Below are positions 54,906-64,000 of a stretch of 64,000 nt of DNA, piece by piece; within the stretch, counting starts at the first letter, position 1, and the number at the start of each line of letters is the position of its first letter. The notes beneath the pieces were generated by a model. That model saw only the letters and a program-made list of their open reading frames with translations. It ran no database searches and had not been told where the DNA came from. Source of the stretch: Streptococcus gallolyticus (GTDB lineage Bacteria > Bacillota > Bacilli > Lactobacillales > Streptococcaceae); NCBI GenBank assembly GCA_019794795.1, contig JAIMFC010000008.1:62001-126000 (forward strand), in the 5' to 3' direction. A program made the position numbers and the translations under genes.

Positions 54906-54934
54906 TTGCCTTTTGTTGAAAAATCTGCTATAAT
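54906..54934 (+). promoter_or_regulatory. Promoter of ssrA
   Basis: TTGCCT (54906-54911), a 17-base spacer and TATAAT (54929-54934) with an extended TGC, placing the start about 20 bases before the mature 5' end. Confidence 0.7.
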
Positions 54935-54955
54935 GTTTAACATATAACGTAACGC

Positions 54956-55300
54956 GGGGTCGTTACGGATTCGACAGGCATTATGAGGCTTGTTCTGCAA
55001 CTCATCGGCAGATGTAAAAATGCCAGTTAAATATAACTGCAAAAAATACAAATTCTTACGCATTAGCAGCCTAAACACCTGCCTGCGTGACTGATGACAG
55101 ATTGCTTGTGTTTGTTTATCAGTCTTAAAATAACAAGCTACGTTAGGACATTGTCGGGCTGTTCTAAAAGAGATTTACTGACTCGCAAGATTTGGGCTTG
55201 AGTTATGTGTCAAGGTCTTGTTAAAGCAATACATAACCTATGGTTGTAGACGAATAAGTTAGCAGGTGTTTGGACGTGGGTTCGACTCCCACCGGCTCCA
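54956..55300 (+). ncRNA. ssrA: tmRNA
   Basis: The tRNA-like ends pair (GGGGTCG at 54956 with CGGCTCC before the discriminator A at 55300) and a T-loop GGGTTCGACTCCC is at 55278-55290. The tag frame begins at 55039 and reads AKNTNSYALAA with a stop at 55072-55074, the streptococcal tag. CCA is not encoded. It rescues stalled ribosomes with SmpB. Confidence 0.97.
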
Positions 55301-55302
55301 TT

Positions 55303-55390
55303 GGAAGATTACTCAAGTGGCTTAAGAGGCTGTGTTGGAAACGCAGTAGGCGTGTGATAGCGTGCGTGGGTTCGAATCCCATGTCTTCCG
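55303..55390 (+). tRNA. tRNA-Ser (anticodon GGA)
   Basis: The 88-nt tRNA has an acceptor pair GGAAGAT/GTCTTCC, anticodon loop TTGGAAA (anticodon 55337-55339), a long variable arm as in class II tRNAs, and T-arm GTGGGTTCGAATCCCAT. CCA is not encoded. It starts two bases after the tmRNA, so both come from one precursor. Confidence 0.96.
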
Positions 55391-55400
55391 TAGTAAAAAA

Positions 55401-55431
55401 GAAAGGGTTGGATATATTTCCAACCTTTTCT
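55401..55431 (+). terminator. Terminator after the tmRNA/tRNA-Ser unit
   Basis: The 12-bp stem GAAAGGGTTGGA/TCCAACCTTTTC has one G-T pair and a six-base loop. Confidence 0.8.
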
Positions 55432-55463
55432 CGTTCTCAAATCTATTGAAATTCCTTTACTTC

Positions 55464-56279
55464 TTACTGAATATTCAAACGTTTAGTCATGATATAGTGG
55501 GTTCCAAAGTAGAAACCGATAGCTAGTATGATATTGAAAATAATGAATAAAGGAGTTGGAAGGAAAGGATTGAGGAAGGTTTCACTATTTTGCGTTGTAG
55601 CCATAGCTGTGCTGGTTACAAAGTAAATCATTTCCCCAGTACCAATTACAAACTGTATTCCGAGATAGAAGCCGATTGCTAATAGTGTTCGGTGGTCTTT
55701 GAAAAGTTGGCCGAGAGAAATTGCAAAGTAGGCCAATAGGATGCCCAGAATCATTTCAGTAAAGTAGTAGAATAAAATTTGGAAAATCGTTGGCCAATAA
55801 GTGATATTGGTTAGTTCGCTAAAGGCGATGTGCCATTCGATTTCATGGAAAATAGGAACTAGCGCGATAGATGTAATGATAAATCCAGATATTACGAGCA
55901 TGAGTCCTGCCAAGATATACCAGATGATGGAGGCAAGAAGCTTACTAAGGATAATTTGGTGTCCTGTGACAGGGAGGGTCATTGTTAGATAACCTTGACG
56001 ACCATAGACACTTTTCTGGAAGCGAGCAACAACCAAGAAGAAAGTGGAAATCAAGAGTCCACCAACCAGTAGCCCGAAAGCGACCCAGGCAAGTACAAAC
56101 ATAGTTCCTTCCATATTCCAGTTGTTGTCGTTAAATGTTGTGATGTGATTTTCAGAACGTCTGATGATCGTCTGAATCCAAGAACCAAGAACGACGGACA
56201 GGATGGTTAAGATACCATAAAGGGCTAGGTACCATTTTCCTAAAGATTTAAATTCGTATTTTACTAATTTTCCAAACAT
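55464..56279 (-). CDS. ABC transporter permease subunit
   Basis: A 271-residue protein with six membrane helices, beginning MFGKLVKYEFKSLGKWYLAL. The GRQGYLTMTLPVTGHQIILS loop is typical of ABC-2 type permeases linked to GntR/YtrA operons. The substrate is unknown; relatives are linked to envelope stress and peptide antibiotics. Confidence 0.82.
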   Translation of the reverse strand: MFGKLVKYEFKSLGKWYLALYGILTILSVVLGSWIQTIIRRSENHITTFNDNNWNMEGTMFVLAWVAFGLLVGGLLISTFFLVVARFQKSVYGRQGYLTMTLPVTGHQIILSKLLASIIWYILAGLMLVISGFIITSIALVPIFHEIEWHIAFSELTNITYWPTIFQILFYYFTEMILGILLAYFAISLGQLFKDHRTLLAIGFYLGIQFVIGTGEMIYFVTSTAMATTQNSETFLNPFLPTPLFIIFNIILAIGFYFGTHYIMTKRLNIQ

Positions 56280-56297
56280 AATTTCTCCTCTTTCTAA

Positions 56298-57005
56298 TTA
56301 GAACTTAAAGTCATGACGAAATAATTCGTCAATGGACTCACCGCTCTCAATGCGAATATCATCAACATTTCCTTGGCGGATGACACTGCCGTATTGGAGG
56401 AAAATTACTTCATCCAAGATTTGCTCCACATCTGAAATCAAGTGGGTTGAAATGATCACAGAAGAAGTTGGGGAGTAGTTGTTGATGATGGTACGTAAGA
56501 TATAGTCACGAGCAGCAGGATCTACACCACCGATTGGCTCATCTAAGATGTAGAGTTGTGCTTGGCGACTCATGACCAAAATCAATTGAACTTTTTCCTT
56601 GTTTCCTTTTGACAAATGCTTCATCCGGCTGCTCAAATCAATGTTGAGGTCTTGCAAGAGGTGAAGAGCACGTTTTTGATCAAAGTCAGAATAAAAATCA
56701 GTAAATAATTCAACTGCATCCATAACTTTCATATTTTCATCGAGATAGGTCGTGTCAGGCAGGTAAGAAACGATTTGTTTGGTTTCTGGTGAAGGATGAC
56801 GGCCATTGATAAGTATTTGTCCATAGTCTGGTTGCAATAAGCCGTTTAACAATTTAATGAAGGTTGTTTTACCAGATCCGTTTGGTCCTAAGAGACCAAT
56901 GATTTTCCCAGCAGATAATTTGAGATTCACATTGTTAAGGGCAACGAGGCCACCATATGATTTAGATACTTGTTGGAGTTCAACAAGGGTGATATTCTTT
57001 TCCAT
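56298..57005 (-). CDS. ABC transporter ATP-binding protein
   Basis: The 235-residue ATPase has Walker A GLLGPNGSGKTT, a variant signature LSKGNKEKVQL in place of LSGGQ, and Walker B LYILDEPIGGVDP. The start ATG (57003-57005) is one base after the regulator's stop, with AAAGGAG inside the regulator gene. The longer TTG frame to 57023 is not needed. Confidence 0.9.
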   Translation of the reverse strand: MEKNITLVELQQVSKSYGGLVALNNVNLKLSAGKIIGLLGPNGSGKTTFIKLLNGLLQPDYGQILINGRHPSPETKQIVSYLPDTTYLDENMKVMDAVELFTDFYSDFDQKRALHLLQDLNIDLSSRMKHLSKGNKEKVQLILVMSRQAQLYILDEPIGGVDPAARDYILRTIINNYSPTSSVIISTHLISDVEQILDEVIFLQYGSVIRQGNVDDIRIESGESIDELFRHDFKF

Positions 57006-57006
57006 A

Positions 57007-57372
57007 CTATTCTCCTTTAACATAATTGATGATGAGCTCAGCTAGTTCCTCTTTAGCAAAACCGAGACTCAACATATTCTTGGTAAAATGTTCCAATTCT
57101 TGCTGTGCTAATTGGACTCGAGTTTGTTTGATGAGTTCAATATTGTTCGTTACAAATCGTCCCGTCGTTCGTTGGGTATAAACAAGCCCTTCTGTCTCTA
57201 AGTCTGATAGGGCTCGTTGAACAGTATTGGGATTGACGCCAGCAATATCAGCTAAATCACGAACGGTTGGTAACTTACTACCCGTTTTTAACTGGTTAGT
57301 GACGATTTGTAGTTTGATAGTATTTGTAATTTGGATATAAATGGGAATATTGTTGTCAAATTTCCATGCCAT
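57007..57372 (-). CDS. GntR-family regulator, YtrA subfamily
   Basis: A short GntR protein (121 residues) with winged helix (residues about 10-75, LPTVRDLADIAGVNPNTVQRA) and only a short helical tail for dimerisation, the YtrA form. It heads an operon with its ABC transporter and probably represses it until induced. Confidence 0.9.
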   Translation of the reverse strand: MAWKFDNNIPIYIQITNTIKLQIVTNQLKTGSKLPTVRDLADIAGVNPNTVQRALSDLETEGLVYTQRTTGRFVTNNIELIKQTRVQLAQQELEHFTKNMLSLGFAKEELAELIINYVKGE

Positions 57373-57409
57373 GATAAAAATCTCCTTCCTGTATTCTTGT
57401 TCTATAAAG

Positions 57410-57438
57410 ATAATACAACTTTTCTATTTTAAATGCAA
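57410..57438 (-). promoter_or_regulatory. Promoter of the GntR-ABC operon
   Basis: On the minus strand TTGCAT (57433-57438), a 17-base spacer and TATTAT (57410-57415). It faces the dnaE promoter region (TATAAT at 57460-57465 on the plus strand). Confidence 0.7.
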
Positions 57439-57499
57439 GTATTAAATTCTATTTTTTTGTATAATAGAATCAAAGAGAAATCAATCAAAGGAGGCTACC

Positions 57500-60400
57500 A
57501 TGCTAGCGCAGTTAGATACCAAGACCGTTTATACTTTTATGGATAGCATGGTGACCATTGAAAAATATGTAGCTCGTGCCAAGGAAATGGGTTATCGCTA
57601 TCTAGGCATCATGGATGTTGATAATCTTTACGGGGCTTATAATTTTATAGAGACCTGTCAGGCTGCAGGTATTCAACCGATTATTGGTTGCGAAATAGAA
57701 GTGGTAGTCAATGAAGAACCGCTGCGCCTCTTTTTTATTGCGCGTGATAGTCAAGGCTATCGCAGTCTGTTAAAACTTTCTAGTCATAAGATGATGGGAA
57801 AGAAAGAGTTTACAGATTTTGAAGAATATTTAGCTGGTGTTTTAGTGCTTGTTCCGTATTTTTCAGGGATTGATAAGTTGGAACTGGGGCATGATTTTGT
57901 GATTGGAGTGTATCCAGATACAGCACCGCAAGAATTTGCACGACCTATTTTACCTCTACATACGGTTCGTTATTTTGATGAAAATCAGATAGAGACCATG
58001 CAGGTACTTCATGCTATTCGAGATAATATTTCTCTGAGTCAGGTGACGGATTTACCCAGTCGTCAGAGTCTTTTGACTCCAGAGCAGTTGCGGGAACGTT
58101 TTGCAGCTTTTCCGCAAGCACTTGAAAATCTAGAAAAGTTTGTGCAGTCTGTTTTTTATGACCTGGATAAGAATCTCAAACTGCCTCGTTTTAATCGAGA
58201 ACGATCTGCGGTAGAGGAATTGCGGGAGCGTTCGCAAGTTGGCTTGGCAGAGAGAGGCTTGGTCGGTGATAGTTATCAAAGTCGTCTTCAAGAAGAATTA
58301 GCGATTATCCATGAGATGGGGTTTGATGATTATTTCCTCATCGTTTGGGATTTGCTACGATTTGGGCGTAGTCAGGGTTATTATATGGGAATGGGACGTG
58401 GGTCGGCAGTTGGGAGCTTGGTGGCTTACAGTCTAGGAATTACGGGCATTGACCCTGTCAAGCACAATCTGCTCTTTGAACGTTTCCTCAATAAAGAACG
58501 CTATAGTATGCCGGATATTGATATTGATATTCCAGATATCTATCGTGGGGAATTTATCCGTTATGTGCGGGAGCGTTATGGCACCATGCACACAGCTCAA
58601 ATTGTAACCTACTCAACCTTTGGTGCCAAGCAGGCTATTCGGGATGTCCTCAAACGGTTCGGCGTACCTGAGTATGAACTGACAAGTATTACAAAGAAAA
58701 TATCATTTCGAGATAGTTTGGCGACGGCTTTTGAGCGCAATGCTTCATTTCGTCAAATCATCAATAGTAAAATAGAATACCAGAAGGCCTTTGCTATTGC
58801 CCAGCAAATCGAAGGTCATCCACGTCAGACTTCTATCCATGCTGCCGGTGTGGTGATGAGTGATGAGGATTTGACGGATACGATTCCGCTGAAAATTGGG
58901 GATGATATGCTGGTAACCCAGTATGATGCACATGGAGTAGAAGCGAATGGTCTATTGAAAATGGATTTTCTGGGCTTGCGCAATCTGACCTTTGCCCAGA
59001 AGATGAAAGAAGCGGTGCTTGAAAAATACGGTCAAGATATTGCCATTGCCGAGATTGATTTGGAAGATAGGAAGACATTGGCACTCTTTGCTGCTGGTCA
59101 GACCAAGGGGATCTTTCAATTTGAGCAACCAGGTGCTATTAGTCTACTCAAGCGGGTTCGTCCGACACGCTTTGAGGATATTGTAGCGACGACCAGTCTC
59201 AATCGTCCTGGAGCTAGTGATTATTCGGATAACTTTGTCAAACGGAAGCATGGTCAGGAAAGAGTTGACCTGCTGGATGAGACCATTGCCGAGATTTTAG
59301 AGCCGACCTATGGCATTATGCTCTATCAGGAGCAGGTCATGCGGATTGCGCAAGCCTATGCTGGCTTTACACTTGGAAAAGCCGATTTGTTGCGTCGCGC
59401 CATGTCCAAGAAAAATGCGGCTAAAATGCAACTCATGGAGGCTGATTTCCTTAGCGGCGCGCAAGCATTGGGACATGACTTAGAAAAAGCAAAGGACATC
59501 TTTGGGATGATGGCGAAATTTGCTGGCTATGGGTTTAACCGCAGTCATGCTTACGCCTACTCAGCTTTGGCCTTTCAATTGGCCTATTTCAAGGTGCATT
59601 ATCCAGATGTGTTCTTCGATGTCATGCTCAATTACTCGAGTAGTGACTACATCAATGATGCCCTTCAGTTTGGTTTTAAAGCGGCGCGCTTGACCATCAA
59701 CAACATTCCTTTCAATGACAAATTCTCAGAGAGTCAGATTTATATGGGGCTGAAAAATATCAAGGGCTTGCCACGAGATTTCTCTTTCTGGATATTGGAA
59801 AATCGTCCTTTTAAGAGTGTGGAGGATTTCATGCTTCGATTGCCGGTCAAGTACCAGAAAAAGGACTTGTTGACGCCGCTGATTCAACTTGGACTCTTTG
59901 ATGATTTTGAAAAAAATCGTCAGAAAATCATTGCCAATCTGGATAATCTCTTTGTCTTTGTAGAGGCGTTTGGCTCTTTCTTTTCAGAGGAAACTTACTC
60001 TTGGGCGGAAGCAGAAGACTATTCGGATAGTGAAAAATTTGAGTTAGAACAGGCGGTGATTGGTGTTGGAATCAGTCCGCATCCACTGCTGAAAATCCGA
60101 AAAAATAGTTCACGAGCCTTGGCGGAATTGGCAGATTTGACGGAAAATCAGCGAGCAACTGTTCTGGTACAGATACAAGGTGTGCGCATTATCCGTACGA
60201 AAAAAGGGGAGCAAATGGCTTTCTTGCAGGTGACAGATACCAAGCAGAGACTAGATGTGACCCTCTTTCCAGAGTCCTATAAGCAGTATCAAGCTTTTTT
60301 GGAAGAAGGAAAAATTCTCTATCTGACTGGTCGAATGCAGGAGCGAGATGGACACCTACAGATGATTTTGGAGAAGTTGGAGATAGCGTCGTCTGAAAAG

Positions 60401-60598
60401 TGCTGGATTCTCTTGGAAAATCGTTTAGTTGATCAAGAGATTGCCCGCATTTTACAAGCCAACCCAGGGAATATTCCTGTTGTTTTGCATTATCAAGATA
60501 GCAATGAAACAGTCCAAGTTGCTAAGTATTTTGTTGCAAAATCGCAACAATTTGAGGAAGAATTGGCAGAATATGCCGTGAAAACGGTTTTTCGCTAA
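57500..60598 (+). CDS. dnaE: DNA polymerase III alpha subunit DnaE
   Basis: A 1032-residue C-family polymerase with an N-terminal PHP domain. The palm motifs are MGRGSAVGSLVAY and MPDIDIDIPD, and the fingers include GAKQAIRDVLKRFG. Late IRTKKGEQMAFLQVTD marks the OB domain. It lacks the N-terminal exonuclease domain of PolC, as expected for the second replicase of Firmicutes. Confidence 0.97.
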   Translation: MLAQLDTKTVYTFMDSMVTIEKYVARAKEMGYRYLGIMDVDNLYGAYNFIETCQAAGIQPIIGCEIEVVVNEEPLRLFFIARDSQGYRSLLKLSSHKMMGKKEFTDFEEYLAGVLVLVPYFSGIDKLELGHDFVIGVYPDTAPQEFARPILPLHTVRYFDENQIETMQVLHAIRDNISLSQVTDLPSRQSLLTPEQLRERFAAFPQALENLEKFVQSVFYDLDKNLKLPRFNRERSAVEELRERSQVGLAERGLVGDSYQSRLQEELAIIHEMGFDDYFLIVWDLLRFGRSQGYYMGMGRGSAVGSLVAYSLGITGIDPVKHNLLFERFLNKERYSMPDIDIDIPDIYRGEFIRYVRERYGTMHTAQIVTYSTFGAKQAIRDVLKRFGVPEYELTSITKKISFRDSLATAFERNASFRQIINSKIEYQKAFAIAQQIEGHPRQTSIHAAGVVMSDEDLTDTIPLKIGDDMLVTQYDAHGVEANGLLKMDFLGLRNLTFAQKMKEAVLEKYGQDIAIAEIDLEDRKTLALFAAGQTKGIFQFEQPGAISLLKRVRPTRFEDIVATTSLNRPGASDYSDNFVKRKHGQERVDLLDETIAEILEPTYGIMLYQEQVMRIAQAYAGFTLGKADLLRRAMSKKNAAKMQLMEADFLSGAQALGHDLEKAKDIFGMMAKFAGYGFNRSHAYAYSALAFQLAYFKVHYPDVFFDVMLNYSSSDYINDALQFGFKAARLTINNIPFNDKFSESQIYMGLKNIKGLPRDFSFWILENRPFKSVEDFMLRLPVKYQKKDLLTPLIQLGLFDDFEKNRQKIIANLDNLFVFVEAFGSFFSEETYSWAEAEDYSDSEKFELEQAVIGVGISPHPLLKIRKNSSRALAELADLTENQRATVLVQIQGVRIIRTKKGEQMAFLQVTDTKQRLDVTLFPESYKQYQAFLEEGKILYLTGRMQERDGHLQMILEKLEIASSEKCWILLENRLVDQEIARILQANPGNIPVVLHYQDSNETVQVAKYFVAKSQQFEEELAEYAVKTVFR

Positions 60599-60634
60599 AA
60601 AACAACAAAAACACGAGCAAACCCGCAAGAAATG

Positions 60635-60643
60635 TGGTATAAT
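60635..60643 (+). promoter_or_regulatory. Extended -10 promoter of pfkA
   Basis: TGGTATAAT is a perfect extended -10, 35 bases before the ATG. Confidence 0.65.
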
Positions 60644-60654
60644 GAGACAGTTAA

Positions 60655-61707
<1,053 letters not shown>

Positions 61708-61752
61708 TCAATCTTTTCTAAGTTATTTATATTAAAATAGGAGTTTTCAAAA

Positions 61753-63258
61753 ATGAACAAACGCGTAAAAATCGTTGCAACCCTTGGACCAGCCGTTGAA
61801 ACACGTGGTGGTAAAAAATTCGGTGAGTCTGGATACTGGGGTGAGTCACTTGATGTTGAAACTTCAGCAAACAAAATTGCTGAATTGATCAAAGCTGGTG
61901 CCAACGTATTCCGTTTCAACTTCTCACACGGTGACCACGCTGAGCAAGGTGCTCGTATGGCAACTGTACGTCTTGCAGAAGAAATTGCAGGTCAAAAAGT
62001 TGGCTTCCTTTTGGATACAAAAGGTCCTGAAATCCGTACTGAAGTATTTGAAGATGGCGCTGATTTCCACCCATACAAAACTGGTGACCAAATTCGTGTT
62101 GCTACAAAACAAGGTATCAAATCAACTCCAGAAGTTATCGCTTTGAACGTTGCTGGTGGTCTTGACATCTTTAACGACGTTGAAGTTGGTAAACAAGTTC
62201 TTGTTGACGATGGTAAATTGGGTCTTCGCGTTTTGTCTAAAGACGAAGATACTCGTGAATTCGTAGTAGTTGTTGAAAATGATGGTGTTGTTGGTAAACA
62301 AAAAGGTGTAAACATTCCTTACACTAAAATTCCTTTCCCATCACTTGCAGAACGTGACGATGCTGACATCCGCTTCGGTCTTGAAAATGGTTTGAACTTC
62401 ATCGCGATTTCATTCGTACGTTCAGCTAAAGACGTAGATGCAGTTCGTGCTATCTGTAAAGAAACTGGTAACGAACATGTTCGTTTGTTCGCTAAAATCG
62501 AAAACCAACAAGGTATCGACAACTTGGATGAAATCATCGAAGCGGCTGACGGTATCATGATCGCTCGTGGTGACATGGGTATCGAAGTACCATTCGAAAT
62601 GGTTCCAGTTTACCAAAAACAAATCATCACTAAAGTAAATGCAGCTGGTAAAGCAGTTATCACAGCAACAAACATGCTTGAAACAATGACTGACAAACCA
62701 CGTGCAACTCGTTCAGAAGTATCTGACGTCTTCAATGCTGTTATCGATGGTACTGATGCAACAATGCTTTCAGGTGAGTCAGCTAATGGTAAATACCCAC
62801 TTGAGTCAGTTCGTACAATGGCAACTATCGCTACAAACGCACAAACTCTTCTTGGTGAATATGGCCGTTTGGATTCATCTAAATTTGACCGTACTTCTAA
62901 AACAGAAGTTATCGCGTCAGCTGTTAAAGATGCTTGTCAATCAATGGATATTAAATTGGTCGTAACTGTAACTGAAACAGGTTTCTCAGCTCGCCAAATT
63001 TCTAAATACCGTCCAAATGCAGACATCTTGGCTGTAACATTTACTGAAAATGTTCAAAAATCATTGATGCTTAACTGGGGTGTTATTCCAGTTGTAACTG
63101 ACAAACCAGCTTCAACAGATGACATGTTTGAATTGGCTGAAAAAGCAGCCCTTGAATCAGGTCTTGTTGAATCAGGTGACAATATCGTTATCGTCGCTGG
63201 TGTACCAGTTGGTCAATCAGGTTCTACAAACACAATGCGTGTACGTACAATCGTTTAA
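61753..63258 (+). CDS. pyk: Pyruvate kinase
   Basis: A 501-residue enzyme: VATLGPAVE at the start, FRFNFSHGDH, LLDTKGPEIRT, the substrate helix MIARGDMGIEVPFEMVPVYQ, and allosteric C-domain. The length matches streptococcal pyruvate kinases, which are activated by fructose bisphosphate. Confidence 0.98.
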   Translation: MNKRVKIVATLGPAVETRGGKKFGESGYWGESLDVETSANKIAELIKAGANVFRFNFSHGDHAEQGARMATVRLAEEIAGQKVGFLLDTKGPEIRTEVFEDGADFHPYKTGDQIRVATKQGIKSTPEVIALNVAGGLDIFNDVEVGKQVLVDDGKLGLRVLSKDEDTREFVVVVENDGVVGKQKGVNIPYTKIPFPSLAERDDADIRFGLENGLNFIAISFVRSAKDVDAVRAICKETGNEHVRLFAKIENQQGIDNLDEIIEAADGIMIARGDMGIEVPFEMVPVYQKQIITKVNAAGKAVITATNMLETMTDKPRATRSEVSDVFNAVIDGTDATMLSGESANGKYPLESVRTMATIATNAQTLLGEYGRLDSSKFDRTSKTEVIASAVKDACQSMDIKLVVTVTETGFSARQISKYRPNADILAVTFTENVQKSLMLNWGVIPVVTDKPASTDDMFELAEKAALESGLVESGDNIVIVAGVPVGQSGSTNTMRVRTIV

Positions 63259-63274
63259 TCAAAATAGACTTTGC

Positions 63275-63308
63275 AAGAAAACCAATCCGAAAGGTTGGTT
63301 TTCTTTTT
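63275..63308 (+). terminator. Terminator after pyk
   Basis: The arms AGAAAACCAA and TTGGTTTTCT pair around a small TCC-GAAA-GG hairpin, followed by T. Confidence 0.85.
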
Positions 63309-63337
63309 GCTTGAGCAAGGAATTTTCGGTTAGAATT

Positions 63338-63346
63338 TGGTATAAT
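63338..63346 (+). promoter_or_regulatory. Extended -10 promoter of pcrA
   Basis: TGGTATAAT is a perfect extended -10, 32 bases before the ATG. Confidence 0.65.
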
Positions 63347-63378
63347 AGATAAGATTATGTGTTAGAAAGTATGAGAAT

Positions 63379-64000
63379 ATGAATCCATTATTACAGGGAA
63401 TGAATGACCGTCAAGCAGAAGCGGTTCAAACAACAGAAGGTCCTCTTTTGATTATGGCGGGAGCTGGTTCGGGGAAAACACGTGTCTTGACGCATCGAAT
63501 TGCTTATTTAATTGATGAAAAAATGGTCAATCCATGGAATATCTTGGCCATTACCTTTACCAATAAGGCGGCTCGAGAGATGAGAGAACGGGCTATGACT
63601 CTCAATCCTGCAACGCAAGATAGTTTGATTGCAACATTTCACTCCATGTGTGTGCGTATTTTGCGCCGAGATGCGGACCATATTGGTTACAACCGCAATT
63701 TTACCATTGTTGATCCAGGTGAACAACGCACACTGATGAAACGGATTTTGAAAAATCTCAATCTGGATCCGAAAAAGTGGAGTGAACGGTCTATTTTAGG
63801 TACCATTTCCAATGCAAAAAATGACTTAATTGATGAAGTGGCCTATGAAAGTCAAGCTGGAGACATGTACACGCAGATTGTGGCCAAGTGCTATACTGTT
63901 TATCAGAAGGAATTGCGCCAGTCAGAGGCAGTGGACTTTGATGACTTGATTATGCTGACCTTGCGCCTTTTTGATCAAAATCCGCAAGTCTTGACCTATT
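63379..64000 (+). CDS. pcrA: ATP-dependent DNA helicase PcrA (UvrD family), 5' part
   Basis: The first 207 codons are present and the gene runs off the window. It starts [20 protein letters not shown] with the Q-motif. The Walker A follows ([14 protein letters not shown]), then motif Ia ([14 protein letters not shown]), motif Ib ([11 protein letters not shown]) and DFDDLI (Walker B). It unwinds DNA in repair and removes RecA and plasmid-type intermediates. Confidence 0.95.
   Translation, partial: MNPLLQGMNDRQAEAVQTTEGPLLIMAGAGSGKTRVLTHRIAYLIDEKMVNPWNILAITFTNKAAREMRERAMTLNPATQDSLIATFHSMCVRILRRDADHIGYNRNFTIVDPGEQRTLMKRILKNLNLDPKKWSERSILGTISNAKNDLIDEVAYESQAGDMYTQIVAKCYTVYQKELRQSEAVDFDDLIMLTLRLFDQNPQVLTY

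Noticed and set aside
62319..62576. Antisense open frames over pyk
   Set aside because: They follow the regular codon pattern of pyk and have serine/arginine-rich low-complexity products.

Overview
The window is a low-GC Firmicutes chromosome segment and almost certainly a Streptococcus. The tmRNA at 54956-55300 encodes the streptococcal tag AKNTNSYALAA. The gene set (cdaA-cdaR-glmM, murT-gatD, dnaG-rpoD, pfkA-pyk, streptococcal-length pyruvate kinase, agr-like two-component genes) and the sialic acid and glucuronate islands fit S. suis or a close relative. That species call is inference from content and codon style; no database was searched. No prophage, insertion sequence, CRISPR array or plasmid-type gene was seen.

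Layout. 1-1891: end of a glycosyltransferase, a CatE-like dioxygenase with an early in-frame stop, and a PASTA protein. 1919-8758: envelope and c-di-AMP housekeeping (gatD/murT on the minus strand, then cdaA-cdaR-glmM) and an ABC-F ATPase. 9032-11847: an agr/fas-type LytTR response regulator and histidine kinase, followed by a gene-poor stretch that reads as a terminated structured RNA of about 560 nt driven by a tandem LytTR box. 11944-17492: pepV, a UDG-family protein, TPM-LemA, a frameshifted small secreted protein and mnmE. 17564-25468: sialic acid catabolism (nanE, an ABC importer, a YhcH-type protein, a DUF624 protein, nanA, a ROK kinase and an RpiR regulator). 25608-31060: rpiA, folC and nucleoside salvage (deoB, punA, deoD). 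31072-34780: small membrane proteins, hemW (apparently leaderless), a thioesterase and a Nudix protein. 34849-47185: glucuronate/ketogluconate catabolism (kdgK, uidA with a nonsense codon, a GntR regulator, a GPH transporter, kdgA, uxaC, uxuA, uxuB, a HAD protein and a GH3 hexosaminidase). 47316-64000: housekeeping genes (HAD phosphatase, rpsU, galE, mscL, dnaG, rpoD, SufT-like, ssrA, tRNA-Ser, a GntR-ABC operon, dnaE, pfkA, pyk and the start of pcrA).

How it works together. Sialic acid freed from host glycans enters by the ABC importer. NanA, a ROK kinase and NanE convert it to GlcNAc-6-P. The promoter carries a perfect cre and two copies of a palindrome. Host glucuronides would enter by the GPH transporter, be cleaved by UidA, and pass through UxaC-UxuB-UxuA-KdgK-KdgA to pyruvate and glyceraldehyde-3-P. 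The shared operator TCATCNGATGA sits between -35 and -10 of two of these promoters.

The strongest candidate for something new is the intergenic RNA at about 11285-11847. It has an activator-type promoter, two diverged copies of a long hairpin that keep their pairing by compensatory changes while conserving a G-rich apical loop, a third hairpin with a GGAGG loop, two short open frames, and a strong terminator. It resembles RNAIII of agr or FasX of fas in position and likely control.
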